Below, piece after piece: positions 17,212-26,334 of a stretch of 64,000 nucleotides of DNA. The stretch is taken from positions 124,001 to 188,000 of the forward strand of contig DDFH01000007.1 in NCBI GenBank assembly GCA_002337085.1. Reading direction: 5' to 3'. The DNA is from Hyphomonadaceae bacterium UBA1933 (GTDB lineage: Bacteria; Pseudomonadota; Alphaproteobacteria; Caulobacterales; Aquidulcibacteraceae). The notes under the pieces were generated by a model. That model ran no database searches, was not told where the DNA came from, and was given only the letters and a program-made list of their open reading frames with translations. The translations under genes and the position numbers were made by a program. Positions within the stretch are counted from its first letter, which is position 1. Each line of letters begins with the position of its first letter.

Positions 17212-17583
17212 ATGTCTGCTTTAACAAGAGTTGTTATACATTTAGGCCGCAACCCTGATGCAGGATACCCAGAAGGTGATCGTCATCAAGGTTACATCAT
17301 ACACGCCCCAGTTGGTGCGGATGGAAAATTAAACGCTGAAATATGGAAAGAACACAAAGAACATTGCAAAGTAATTCGTTATAGTGCGGATGATGAAAAA
17401 GATGCTGATGGCTTGTTAATTCATAAACGCGATAAATGGTTTATTGAATATGATGAAGAGCGTGAAGGTCCAGACGAAGATTTGCACCGCCTTGGCGAAC
17501 ATCGCCTTTGGGTTGGCGATTATGTAACTATTCATGAAAAGAACGGTAAAGATTTGATATATGTCGTGGCGGAAACTAATTGA
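17212..17583 (+). CDS. Conserved small protein of unknown function
   Basis: A 123-residue acidic cytoplasmic protein (starts MSALTRVVIHLGRNPDAGYP) with AGAGAAGGA before the ATG. From memory, similar proteins with an N-terminal 'LxRNPxxPEGDxxHGY' motif and repeated charged segments are common in alphaproteobacteria as unnamed hypotheticals; here the motif is LGRNPDAGYPEGDRHQGY. Late residues (LGEHRLWVGDYVTI) suggest a small beta-rich fold. No catalytic residues stand out. It follows the second Usp by 69 bases and is followed by a strong hairpin, so it ends that transcript. Confidence 0.8.
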   Translation: MSALTRVVIHLGRNPDAGYPEGDRHQGYIIHAPVGADGKLNAEIWKEHKEHCKVIRYSADDEKDADGLLIHKRDKWFIEYDEEREGPDEDLHRLGEHRLWVGDYVTIHEKNGKDLIYVVAETN

Positions 17584-17606
17584 TTTTTGTTAGCTTTGGT
17601 GGCATT

Positions 17607-17636
17607 GGGCGGTGATGAAACCATCACCGCCTTTTA
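17607..17636 (+). terminator. Terminator-like hairpin overlapping the rsmH start
   Basis: GGCGGTGATG (17608-17617) pairs perfectly with CATCACCGCC (17622-17631) around an AAAC loop, with a G-U pair outside and TTTT after it. It lies 24 bases after the upstream stop codon and looks like an intrinsic terminator. The stem contains the GTG/ATG that would start rsmH. Confidence 0.8.
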
Positions 17637-18568
17637 ATTTGTCCCAATCTGTTAAAGCATCTGAAATTGGTCACTTTCCAGTTATGCTACCCGAAGTAAT
17701 GGCGGCAGTTGCACCGAAAAATAATGAAACCATAATAGATTGTACTTTTGGCGGCGGCGGTTATTCACGAGCATTTCTTGATGCTGCCAATTGTAAAATC
17801 ATTGGCCTTGACCGCGATATAACCGCAATTGCGCGCGCCAAAGATAGTTTCAAGGAATATTCAAACCGCCTAGAATTAGTACACACCACATTTTCAGAAC
17901 TTGGAAATCTTGGCTTTAAAGATATTGATGCCATAGTACTTGATATTGGTGTATCTTCATTTCAGATAGATAATGCCGAACGTGGTTTTAGCTTTCAAAA
18001 AGATGGCCCTCTTGATATGCGTATGGGGGAAGGGATAAGCGCTGAAGAAGTTCTTATGACCCATACTGAGGCTGAATTATCAAAAATATTCTGGGATTAT
18101 GGTGAAGAAAAAAATTCACGTCGAATAGCCCGCGCGATTGTTAATGATCGTGATGAAGCACCATTTAGGACTACAAAACAACTCGCAGATTTATGTGAGC
18201 GTATCTATGGGCATAAAAAAGAAAAAATTCATCCCGCAACCCGCGTTTTTCAAGCATTGCGAATCTATGTGAACGATGAATTGTCAGAATTAGAAAAAGC
18301 CCTTGAAGCATCATTAGATGTTTTAAAAGATGGCGGGCGTCTTGTTGTCGTTACTTTCCATTCCTTGGAAGATAGAATCGTTAAAAACTTTTTTGTTAAA
18401 TATTCAACCACACCATCGGTATCAAGATACCAACCACAAATCAGCGCGATTAAACCAAAATTTATATTGCCTTCAAAAAAACCACTGCTTGCAGATGACG
18501 CTGAAATAGCAATAAACCCGCGTTCTCGTTCTGCAAAATTACGTTATGGTATCCGCACAAAAAGCTAA
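17615..18568 (+). CDS. rsmH: 16S rRNA (cytosine-1402-N4)-methyltransferase
   Basis: RsmH (MraW) uses S-adenosylmethionine to methylate C1402 of 16S rRNA at N4 and is a standard first gene of the dcw cluster. Signatures: HFPVMLPEV, the SAM loop DCTFGGGGYSRAFL, GLDRD, DAIVLDIGVSSFQ, GPLDMRM, RRIARAIVNDR, TRVFQALRIYVNDEL and VTFHSLEDRIVK. The start is uncertain: GTG 17612 and ATG 17615 both lie inside a perfect hairpin; TTG 17639 would be free of it but has no Shine-Dalgarno. The product is about 309-318 residues, normal for the family. mraZ is absent upstream. Confidence 0.96.
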   Translation: MKPSPPFNLSQSVKASEIGHFPVMLPEVMAAVAPKNNETIIDCTFGGGGYSRAFLDAANCKIIGLDRDITAIARAKDSFKEYSNRLELVHTTFSELGNLGFKDIDAIVLDIGVSSFQIDNAERGFSFQKDGPLDMRMGEGISAEEVLMTHTEAELSKIFWDYGEEKNSRRIARAIVNDRDEAPFRTTKQLADLCERIYGHKKEKIHPATRVFQALRIYVNDELSELEKALEASLDVLKDGGRLVVVTFHSLEDRIVKNFFVKYSTTPSVSRYQPQISAIKPKFILPSKKPLLADDAEIAINPRSRSAKLRYGIRTKS

Positions 18569-18569
18569 A

Positions 18570-18598
18570 GATTCACCCCTTATTAACCACAGATTAAC
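18570..18598 (+). promoter_or_regulatory. CtrA-type box with adjacent GANTC site
   Basis: TTAACCACAGATTAAC (18583-18598) fits TTAA-N7-TTAA, the consensus of the cell-cycle regulator CtrA, and sits within a tandem ATTAACCACAG repeat. A GATTC (18570-18574), the target form of the CcrM methylase GANTC, lies 8 bases before it. Both are in the 77-bp gap between rsmH and ftsL. Binding is inferred from sequence only. Confidence 0.55.
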
Positions 18599-18645
18599 CA
18601 CAGTCGATAATAAATAATTATTGATTAATTACACAGGGGTATGTC

Positions 18646-18990
18646 TTGTTCTCACAAAAGCACGTCATTATGGGCTTTGTCCTGCTGATTTGTATTGTGC
18701 CTTTGTATTGGGCAAAAACAAAAGCTGATTCCATGCGCGAAAACATGCAAACTTTAAGCAAGGAAGTGGCAGATGAGCAAAAAAAAGTCTCTGAACTTGA
18801 GGCAGAATATGCCTATCTAAACCGTTTTGACAGATTAGAAGCGGCCGCCAATAAATTAGGCTTACAACCCATAAATGGCGCACAGATTACCAATCTATCG
18901 CAATTGGAAAAAGTTGCTCCACTTAAAACCAATCAAGCACCAGAAAATACAAATCCACCGCAACCGCAACAACAGGGGGCGGGATTATGA
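18646..18990 (+). CDS. ftsL: Cell division protein FtsL
   Basis: A 114-residue bitopic protein with one membrane helix (about residues 7-23, VIMGFVLLICIVPLYWA) and a periplasmic coiled coil. It ends in the FtsL-type segment YLNRFDRLEAAANKLGLQP and a Pro/Gln-rich tail. FtsL joins FtsB and FtsQ in the divisome and helps activate FtsI/FtsW. Identification rests on layout and position between rsmH and ftsI, since FtsL sequences diverge strongly. The start is a TTG with AGGGG 7 bases upstream; the nearby ATG at 18641 is out of frame. Confidence 0.85.
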   Translation: MFSQKHVIMGFVLLICIVPLYWAKTKADSMRENMQTLSKEVADEQKKVSELEAEYAYLNRFDRLEAAANKLGLQPINGAQITNLSQLEKVAPLKTNQAPENTNPPQPQQQGAGL

Positions 18991-20843
18991 TTGCACCGAA
19001 TTGGCAAAAAATCCTTGGAAAACTTAAAACACTTCCTAGTCCCAAACAAATTTTCATCCGCTCTAAAACTAAATATGCGAAAATCATAAAAGATAATCAC
19101 GACAGCAAAATTAAAACTAAACAAAATTTGAAATATGAAACTGCTAATGCGGGGCCAATGGTTCGCAGCCAGTTCTTGGGAATTTTCTTCCTAGCCGGTT
19201 TTGTGTTTTTATCGTTTAAACTCGGTTATATTATCTTTACTCGTGATGTTGACATTGCCCGCACTAGCGCGCGTGCCGAAGCACAACAAACATTGGAGCG
19301 TGGTGATATTACCGATAGAAATGGCGTATTACTCGCCACATCGGTAACAACTTATTCTTTATTTGCAGATCCATCAAAAGTTTGGGATCCTGTAGAAACC
19401 GCAACTGCTTTACGCACAATCTTCCCAGAAATGAGCGAAAAGGAATTAGTTGAAAAACTTGCAAGCTCAAAAAGATTTGTTTGGATAAAACGTAAATTAA
19501 CATCCGCTGAAAAACAAAAAGTTTGGGCATTGGCACAACCTGGTTTGGAATTTGAACCAGAAAGCCAACGCGTATATCCAATGGGAAGTTTGGCAGGTCA
19601 TATTCTTGGTGGCACGAATAGTGATGGGAAGGGGATTACCGGCCTTGAAAAATCACTTGAAGGCCTGATAATCTCAAAAGATAAAACCACATCGGTTAAA
19701 TTATCTATCGATAGTCGTGTGCAATATGTCGTTGAAAAAGAACTTGCAGAGGCGGCGGTAAAATATCGTGCGGTTGGCGGCGCTGCCGCAATTATGGATA
19801 TTAATACTGGCGAGATTATTGCATCGGCATCATGGCCATTTATGAATCCAAATGATTATGGCGCAAATGATACATATAGTCGCCAAAACCGCCTAATTCA
19901 ATCCGTTTATGAAATGGGTTCGACTTTTAAAACTTTCACATTTGCGGTCGCACTAAATGATGGCAAGATTACACCAGATAGCCAATTTGACGTTTCCCAT
20001 CCGTTACAAGTTGGGCGCTTTCAAATTAATGACTTTCATGGTGAAAATCGCGTAATTAGTGCTCGTGAGGTGCTTGCGCACTCATCAAATATTGGTACCG
20101 GAATGATTTCCCGCCTTGTGGGCAAAATCCGCCTGCAAGAGTTTTTTGGTCAAATCGGTCTTCTTGATAGAATTAGCGGTGAATTATTAGGTGCAGCCCG
20201 ACCAATAGTTCCAAAAACCTGGGAAGATGCACGTGCAATTACTGCCTCATATGGTCATGGTATTGCGGTTTCTCCTCTTGCGGTGCTTGCGGCTTATGGT
20301 GCGGTATCAAATGGTGGTATTTACATAAAACCAACGTTCCTCGCACGCCCTAAAGGCAGCCAAATACCAGGTACTCGTGTTATTACCGAAGCAACCTCAA
20401 AACAAATTATTGAACTGTTACGTGATGTTGTTTCAGAAGGCACTGGAAGACAGGCAGATTCTGAATATTATAATGTTGCAGGTAAAACCGGAACCGCAAT
20501 CAAGGTTGGTAAAAACGGTTACGACCATAATAGAAACGTTTCATCATTTGCCGGCATATTCCCAGCTGCACAGCCAAGATATGCAATTCTTTTCCTTTTA
20601 GATGAGCCAAAATTTGAAAGTGGCGGCGCAATGACTGCGGGCCTTGCAACCGCACCATCAGTTGCAAAAATTGTGTCACGCGTTGGACCAATGCTTGACA
20701 TTACACCATTACAAAAAGTCGAAGAACCCAATGTTGCAAATACAACTGCAACAAACGAAGGACAAAATGGTTCGCAGACTGTCCAAATCAAAAATAAAGT
20801 TTTAAAGACAGAAAAACTTCGCGCTGCTATTGGCGCACGTTAA
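18987..20843 (+). CDS. ftsI: Peptidoglycan transpeptidase FtsI (PBP3)
   Basis: FtsI is the class B penicillin-binding protein that cross-links septal peptidoglycan. The 618-residue protein has a basic cytoplasmic head, a membrane helix at about 64-83, a PBP dimerisation domain (RGDITDRNG), and a transpeptidase domain with Ser312 in the STFK box, S366-S367-N368 and K500-T501-G502. It overlaps ftsL by 4 bases (ATGA). The cytoplasmic N-terminus (about 60 residues, Lys-rich) is longer than in E. coli, as in other alphaproteobacteria. A short Asn/Thr-rich tail follows the catalytic domain. Confidence 0.96.
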   Translation: MIAPNWQKILGKLKTLPSPKQIFIRSKTKYAKIIKDNHDSKIKTKQNLKYETANAGPMVRSQFLGIFFLAGFVFLSFKLGYIIFTRDVDIARTSARAEAQQTLERGDITDRNGVLLATSVTTYSLFADPSKVWDPVETATALRTIFPEMSEKELVEKLASSKRFVWIKRKLTSAEKQKVWALAQPGLEFEPESQRVYPMGSLAGHILGGTNSDGKGITGLEKSLEGLIISKDKTTSVKLSIDSRVQYVVEKELAEAAVKYRAVGGAAAIMDINTGEIIASASWPFMNPNDYGANDTYSRQNRLIQSVYEMGSTFKTFTFAVALNDGKITPDSQFDVSHPLQVGRFQINDFHGENRVISAREVLAHSSNIGTGMISRLVGKIRLQEFFGQIGLLDRISGELLGAARPIVPKTWEDARAITASYGHGIAVSPLAVLAAYGAVSNGGIYIKPTFLARPKGSQIPGTRVITEATSKQIIELLRDVVSEGTGRQADSEYYNVAGKTGTAIKVGKNGYDHNRNVSSFAGIFPAAQPRYAILFLLDEPKFESGGAMTAGLATAPSVAKIVSRVGPMLDITPLQKVEEPNVANTTATNEGQNGSQTVQIKNKVLKTEKLRAAIGAR

Positions 20844-20872
20844 TTTTGATATATTTTAACTGGTAGGCGTTT

Positions 20873-22339
20873 ATGGCTGAACAAGTAAAGTTCAAATTGG
20901 GTGAACTTATATCCGGCGTTGGCACGGCAATTTCCGATATTATTATCACTGGCTTGCAAGCAGATAGCAGAAAAGTGGTAAAGGGTGATTTATTTTTTGC
21001 GCTTTCTGGAAGCCTTGCAAATGGTACAGACTTTGCAAAATCAGCGGAAGAAAAGGGGGCGGCGGCTGTTGTATCCGAAACAGCGATTGATGGTCTTTCA
21101 ATCCCTGTTGTCATTGTGAATGACGCGCGTGGTGAATTATCAAATGCCGCAAAAACATTTTATCCAGCAATGCCACAAAATATTGTTGCGATTACTGGAA
21201 CAAATGGCAAAAGTTCAACCGTGGATTTCTTACGACAAATATGGTCATTTTGCGGAAAAAATGCAGCAAGTCTTGGTACTTTGGGGGCAATAACCCCAAA
21301 AGGTGTTGTTAATCTTGGTTTTACCACACCTGACCCAATCTCACTTCATAAAAATTTACAAACTTTAGCCGCTGATGGTATTGAGTATCTTGCAATGGAG
21401 GCATCTTCGCATGCGCTTCATCAAAAACGTATGCACGGCGTAAACCTTAAAGCAGCTGGCTTTTCAAACCTTACGCAAGATCACCTTGATTATCACAAAA
21501 CTATGGATGAATATGCGGCTGCTAAAGCAATATTATTCAAAGATTTCCTGAAAGATGGTCAGCCAGCCGTAATAAACGCCGATGCGGAATATGCACCATT
21601 TTTTGAAAGCGTCGCAAAAGAACATAATCTTGATTTAAAACTTGTTGGTTGGCGTGGAACTTATCTAAAAATACAAGAATTATGGCCAAAACCATCTTCA
21701 CAACGCATTGATTATATCCATTTGGGAAAAAACTATGTTGTTGAACTCCCTCTTATTGGTGAGTTTCAGGCATTAAACGCCACTATGGCAGCTGGACTTG
21801 CTTTATCTTTAGGGGATGAGCCAGAAGCAGTATTTGCTGCTATGCGTAAATTAAAGCCTGTAAAAGGCCGCATGGAACATGTTGGCGAAACCAAAGACAA
21901 TGCACATGTTTTTGTTGATTATGCCCACACACCTGATGGTCTTGATGTTTTATTACGTGCGGTTCGCCCACATGCACCAGGTAGAATAATAATTGTATTT
22001 GGTTGCGGCGGTGATCGTGATAAAACCAAACGTCCTAAAATGGGGGCGATTGCCGCAAAATATGGCGATGTTGTTATTGTAACAGATGATAATCCGCGCA
22101 CTGAAAATGCTGAGCAAATCAGAAAAGAAATCATGGTTGCAACGCCTGACGCGCACGAAATTGGTGACAGAAAAGAAGCAATCATATTTGCCCTAAAAAT
22201 GTCAAAAAATGGTGATGCTGTCATTGTGGCTGGCAAAGGTCATGAAACAGGTCAGATAGTTGGCGACAAAGTTCTACCATTCTCTGATCAAGAAACTATC
22301 ATTGATTATCTTTTGGCAAATGGGGGCAAAATTGTCTAA
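20873..22339 (+). CDS. murE: UDP-MurNAc-tripeptide synthetase (meso-DAP adding)
   Basis: MurE adds meso-diaminopimelate to UDP-MurNAc-L-Ala-D-Glu. The 488-residue ligase has the Mur N-terminal domain, the ATP loop GTNGKS (109-114), the central HLDYHKTMDEYAAAKAILF segment with the carbamylated-lysine region, and the C-terminal DNPR motif (406-409) that marks meso-DAP rather than L-lysine specificity. This predicts a DAP-type cell wall. It lies 29 bases after ftsI and overlaps murF by 8 bases. Confidence 0.97.
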   Translation: MAEQVKFKLGELISGVGTAISDIIITGLQADSRKVVKGDLFFALSGSLANGTDFAKSAEEKGAAAVVSETAIDGLSIPVVIVNDARGELSNAAKTFYPAMPQNIVAITGTNGKSSTVDFLRQIWSFCGKNAASLGTLGAITPKGVVNLGFTTPDPISLHKNLQTLAADGIEYLAMEASSHALHQKRMHGVNLKAAGFSNLTQDHLDYHKTMDEYAAAKAILFKDFLKDGQPAVINADAEYAPFFESVAKEHNLDLKLVGWRGTYLKIQELWPKPSSQRIDYIHLGKNYVVELPLIGEFQALNATMAAGLALSLGDEPEAVFAAMRKLKPVKGRMEHVGETKDNAHVFVDYAHTPDGLDVLLRAVRPHAPGRIIIVFGCGGDRDKTKRPKMGAIAAKYGDVVIVTDDNPRTENAEQIRKEIMVATPDAHEIGDRKEAIIFALKMSKNGDAVIVAGKGHETGQIVGDKVLPFSDQETIIDYLLANGGKIV

Positions 22340-23747
22340 CCAAGATAGCACGATATTATGGACATCTGAAGAAATTGCCGCCGCAGTTCAAGGACAATTT
22401 GGCAATGATTTCAACATTACAGGCGTTCAAATTGATTCTCGTGCTATTGAACCTGGAGATTTATTCATTGCAATTAAGGCAGAACGTGATGGCCACGACT
22501 TTGCAAAAAGCGCTTTAAACCACGGGGCAGGTGGCGTTCTTATTTCTGATAAAGAGGCAATTGGTTCATCACAAAATTATGTATTATGTGATGATACAAT
22601 GCTTGCATTAGAAAACCTTGGTGCAGCGTCTAGAAGACGGGCATTAATTACAAAAAGAATTGCTATTACAGGCTCTGTTGGGAAAACCACCGTAAAAGAA
22701 CTTACTGCAAAAGCACTTTCGGCAAGTGGAAAAACCCATAAATCTATAAAATCTTATAATAATCATTGGGGTGTTCCGTTAACACTTTCGCGAATGCCAA
22801 TTGATGCAAGATTTGGGGTTTTTGAAATCGGCATGAACCACAGTGGTGAGATTTCATTATTATCCCCACAGGTAAAACCTCACGTCGCAGCAATTACAAC
22901 CGTTGCCCCAGTTCATATCGAACATTTCGGCACAATTGAAGCAATTGCAGATGCCAAAGCCGAAATCTTTCTTGGCATTGAAAATGGTGGATATGCACTT
23001 ATTCCCCATGAAAACCCAATGACTAAACGTCTTATGCAGCGTGCATCTGATATTGATAATTTAAACATCATTACTTTTGGCATTAAGCAAGATGCGGATG
23101 CAAAAATTACCCGCCTAATTGATAATGGAGATTACCGAATTGTTCATGCAGACATTATGGGTAAACATGTAGAGTGGCGGATTTCAGAGCCAGGTGAACA
23201 TTGGATTCACAATGGCTTATGTGCGATAACACTGGTTCATCTTGCTGGTGGTGATTTAGAAGCTGCGGCAAGCGTTTTGTCAAACTTTGGTGCACTTGAA
23301 GGTCGCGGCGCAGTAAAAAATATCATGACAAAAGATGGCGTTGAATTTACTTTGGTTGATGAGGCATATAATGCTAATCCAACATCGGTTGCTGCGGCAT
23401 TAAGAACTCTTGCCAATAGACACGGAAGGCGGAAGATTGCTGTTCTTGGCGATATGCTGGAACTGGGTGACAAAGAAAACGAATATCATGCTAGATTAAT
23501 TGATGCCGTTTTAAAGTCAAATATTGATTTGGTTTTTCTTGCTGGAAGCAGAATGAAAAACTTGTGGGACTTATTACCTGCTAATAAAAGAGGTAATTAC
23601 GCATATAGTTCGAAAGAATTACTTCCACGAATATTGGAATCTGTTCAAAGCGGTGACTGTATTATGGTAAAAGGTTCTAATGGTTCGCATATGAATGTAA
23701 TCGTTGCAGGGCTTGCCAATTTAAAGAACGAGAGCCTTAGGAATTAA
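22332..23747 (+). CDS. murF: UDP-MurNAc-tripeptide:D-Ala-D-Ala ligase
   Basis: MurF adds D-Ala-D-Ala to complete the cytoplasmic UDP-MurNAc-pentapeptide. The product has the Mur ligase order: N-terminal domain (QIDSRAIEPGDLFIAI), the ATP loop ITGSVGKTT, FEIGMNHSGEI, the central domain and the C-terminal VDEAYNANPTSV and LGDMLELG motifs. The TTG at 22332 overlaps the murE stop and has GGGGG 5 bases upstream; ATG 22320 or a start at 22260 would lengthen it into murE. With the TTG start it has 471 residues. Confidence 0.95.
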   Translation: MSNQDSTILWTSEEIAAAVQGQFGNDFNITGVQIDSRAIEPGDLFIAIKAERDGHDFAKSALNHGAGGVLISDKEAIGSSQNYVLCDDTMLALENLGAASRRRALITKRIAITGSVGKTTVKELTAKALSASGKTHKSIKSYNNHWGVPLTLSRMPIDARFGVFEIGMNHSGEISLLSPQVKPHVAAITTVAPVHIEHFGTIEAIADAKAEIFLGIENGGYALIPHENPMTKRLMQRASDIDNLNIITFGIKQDADAKITRLIDNGDYRIVHADIMGKHVEWRISEPGEHWIHNGLCAITLVHLAGGDLEAAASVLSNFGALEGRGAVKNIMTKDGVEFTLVDEAYNANPTSVAAALRTLANRHGRRKIAVLGDMLELGDKENEYHARLIDAVLKSNIDLVFLAGSRMKNLWDLLPANKRGNYAYSSKELLPRILESVQSGDCIMVKGSNGSHMNVIVAGLANLKNESLRN

Positions 23748-23791
23748 TAATTATCGGGGAATCTGCTGCAAAGTCAGATAAAGCAAAAATA

Positions 23792-24877
23792 ATGTTATAT
23801 GAATTATTTCACCAGCATTTTAATTTATTAAATTATATTACCTTTAGAACGGGTTTGGCTTTGGCAACTGCGGTTACCATTCTTCTTATGTTTGGCCGTC
23901 CGGTAATTGATTGGATGCGCGTTAAACAGGGGCGGGGGCAACCAATCCGTAAACTTGGCCCTGAAACCCACCTTGCAAAACAAGGAACCCCAACAATGGG
24001 TGGGGCAATGATACTTGCCGCAGTCACCATTGGGACATTGCTTTGGGCAGATTTAAAAAACCAATATGTTTGGATTGTTATGTTCGTAATGATTGGTTTT
24101 GGTTTGGTTGGCTTTATTGATGACTACCGCAAAGTAAAAAAACAAAAAGAAGATGGATTATCTTCAAAAGCCCGTTTGATTGGTGAATTTATAATTGCCT
24201 TTATTGCATGCTATTTTATTGCAAAATATCAAAATGCCGGACACAGCACACCTCCTGATATTGGTTACTCAGTAGCCGTTCCATTTTTCAAAAACGTATT
24301 ATTTAACCTTGGTTGGTTTACATTAGTTTTTGGAATGATTGTAATTGTTGGCTTTGGTAACGCGGTTAATTTTACCGATGGTCTTGATGGTCTTGCCATT
24401 ATGCCTGTAATGATTGCGTCATCAACATTTGGCCTAATTATTTATATGGTTGGGAATTTTAAATTCGCTGAATATCTGCAATTACATTATATCGAGCATT
24501 TAGGTGAAGTAACCGTAATAATGGGTGCGGTTTTGGGCGCTGGTCTTGGATTCTTGTGGTGGAACGCACCTCCTGCACAAATTTTCATGGGGGATACTGG
24601 CTCACTATCACTTGGTGGCACTTTGGGCGTTGTTGCTGTTGCCTCAAAACATGAATTTGTTTTGGCAATTGTTGGCTTTGTTTTTGTTATGGAACTTCTA
24701 AGCGTTGTTGCACAGGTTACTTCATTCAAACTTACTGGAAAGCGCGTGCTTTTAATGGCACCACTTCATCACCATTTTGAAAAATTACATTGGAAAGAGC
24801 CGACAATTGTTATTCGCTTCTGGATTATGGCAACAATCTTTGCTTTAATCGGCTTGGCAACCCTGAAGTTGAGGTAA
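23792..24877 (+). CDS. mraY: Phospho-MurNAc-pentapeptide transferase
   Basis: MraY transfers phospho-MurNAc-pentapeptide to undecaprenyl phosphate at the inner membrane, making lipid I. The 361-residue polytopic protein has about ten membrane helices and the family motifs TPTMGGAMI, GFIDDYRK (catalytic Asp pair), NAVNFTDGLDGLA, FMGDTGSLSLGG and PLHHHFEK. Length and order match the family. It is followed after one base by murD. Confidence 0.98.
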   Translation: MLYELFHQHFNLLNYITFRTGLALATAVTILLMFGRPVIDWMRVKQGRGQPIRKLGPETHLAKQGTPTMGGAMILAAVTIGTLLWADLKNQYVWIVMFVMIGFGLVGFIDDYRKVKKQKEDGLSSKARLIGEFIIAFIACYFIAKYQNAGHSTPPDIGYSVAVPFFKNVLFNLGWFTLVFGMIVIVGFGNAVNFTDGLDGLAIMPVMIASSTFGLIIYMVGNFKFAEYLQLHYIEHLGEVTVIMGAVLGAGLGFLWWNAPPAQIFMGDTGSLSLGGTLGVVAVASKHEFVLAIVGFVFVMELLSVVAQVTSFKLTGKRVLLMAPLHHHFEKLHWKEPTIVIRFWIMATIFALIGLATLKLR

Positions 24878-24878
24878 A

Positions 24879-26282
24879 ATGTTTTCGGTAACCACCTATA
24901 AAAATAAAGAAGTCGCTGTTTTTGGCCTTGGGCGTTCTGGTCTAACCGCTGCGGAGGCACTTCATGCAGGTGGGGCAATAGTCTATCTATGGGATGATAA
25001 TGAAAAGGCGCGTAACAAATCTATTGATTTCGGTTTTGAAATTAAAAAATTTGATACGCTTGATGCAACAAAAATCTCTGCCCTTATTATGTCTCCAGGC
25101 GTTCCAATTTATGGTGAAAAAATTAATTGGGCTGCTGCCTGGGCTCATGAAAATGACATACCCATTATTGGTGATATTGAATTATTTGCCCGCGAAATCA
25201 ATGCAACTCCGGAAAATATTCGGCCAAAAACCATTGGTATTACTGGTACAAATGGAAAATCAACGACAACCGCACTTATTACGCATATTTTACAAAATGC
25301 GGGACGCGATGTCCGAATGGGCGGGAATATTGGTACTGGTGTCCTTAGCCTTGCTCCACCAAAAGCGGGGGCAATATATGTTATTGAACTATCATCTTAT
25401 CAATTAGATTTAACTAAATCATTGCATCTTGATGTGGCAATTCAAATAAATATTTCTGAAGATCATCTTGAACGTCATGGCACTATGGAAAGATATGTCG
25501 CTGCAAAACGTAATATTTTTGCCAATCAGACCTCTGATGATTATGCAATTATCGGTGTTGATGATGACTTTGGTGAAGAATTAGCAACCTTGCTTATGGC
25601 GAAAGGCAGCCGAAGGGTTATACCAATTTCATCGGGTCAATTCGTAACGTGTGGCATAAGCTCTATCAATCAATTCCTATGGGATAATTCATCGGGTCGT
25701 GCCAATAAAATCGCTGATTTACATAATGCACTTGCACTTCCTGGTAATCATAATGGGCAAAATGCCGCCGCTGCATTTGCGGCGTGCCGTGCAATTGGTC
25801 TCAGCGATGAGATTATTGTTGAAGGTATTATGAATTTTGGCGGCCTCAAACACCGCCTTCAAAAAATTGGCGCGATTGGTAAAGTTCAATTTTATAACGA
25901 TTCCAAGGCAACTAATGCCGATGCCAGTGCCCAAGCACTAAATTCATTCCCTCGCTTACGTTGGATAGCAGGCGGGCAAGCCAAAAGTGATGGAATTGAT
26001 CCATTATCAAGATTTTTTCCAAAGATTGCAAAAAGCTATTTATTTGGTGCTGCTGCCGAACGTTTTTCAGACAATTTGAAGAACTTTCCGCATGAAATAT
26101 TTGAAACCTTGGCACAAGCTACACAAAAAGCATACCAAGATGCAATTGAAACCGGTGATGAAGAACTTATAGTTCTTTCACCGGCTTGTGCGTCTTTTGA
26201 TCAATATTCAGATTTTGAAGCGCGTGGTGATGATTTTATCAATGTAGTTAATGATATAATCACAAAACACGGAAAAAAATAA
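24879..26282 (+). CDS. murD: UDP-MurNAc-L-alanine:D-glutamate ligase
   Basis: MurD adds D-glutamate to UDP-MurNAc-L-Ala. The 467-residue protein starts with a Rossmann-like N-terminal domain (VAVFGLGRSGLTAAEAL), followed by the ATP loop GTNGKST (123-129), the ELSSYQLD motif, the EDHLERHGTMERYVAAKRNI segment and the C-terminal YNDSKATN and SPACASFDQYSDFEARG motifs. GAGGTAAA before the ATG overlaps the mraY end, so the two are tightly coupled. Confidence 0.97.
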   Translation: MFSVTTYKNKEVAVFGLGRSGLTAAEALHAGGAIVYLWDDNEKARNKSIDFGFEIKKFDTLDATKISALIMSPGVPIYGEKINWAAAWAHENDIPIIGDIELFAREINATPENIRPKTIGITGTNGKSTTTALITHILQNAGRDVRMGGNIGTGVLSLAPPKAGAIYVIELSSYQLDLTKSLHLDVAIQINISEDHLERHGTMERYVAAKRNIFANQTSDDYAIIGVDDDFGEELATLLMAKGSRRVIPISSGQFVTCGISSINQFLWDNSSGRANKIADLHNALALPGNHNGQNAAAAFAACRAIGLSDEIIVEGIMNFGGLKHRLQKIGAIGKVQFYNDSKATNADASAQALNSFPRLRWIAGGQAKSDGIDPLSRFFPKIAKSYLFGAAAERFSDNLKNFPHEIFETLAQATQKAYQDAIETGDEELIVLSPACASFDQYSDFEARGDDFINVVNDIITKHGKK

Positions 26283-26334
26283 TAATTCAGTAACCATGTT
26301 ACGGCATATATAATTCATTAAATATGGATTTAAT

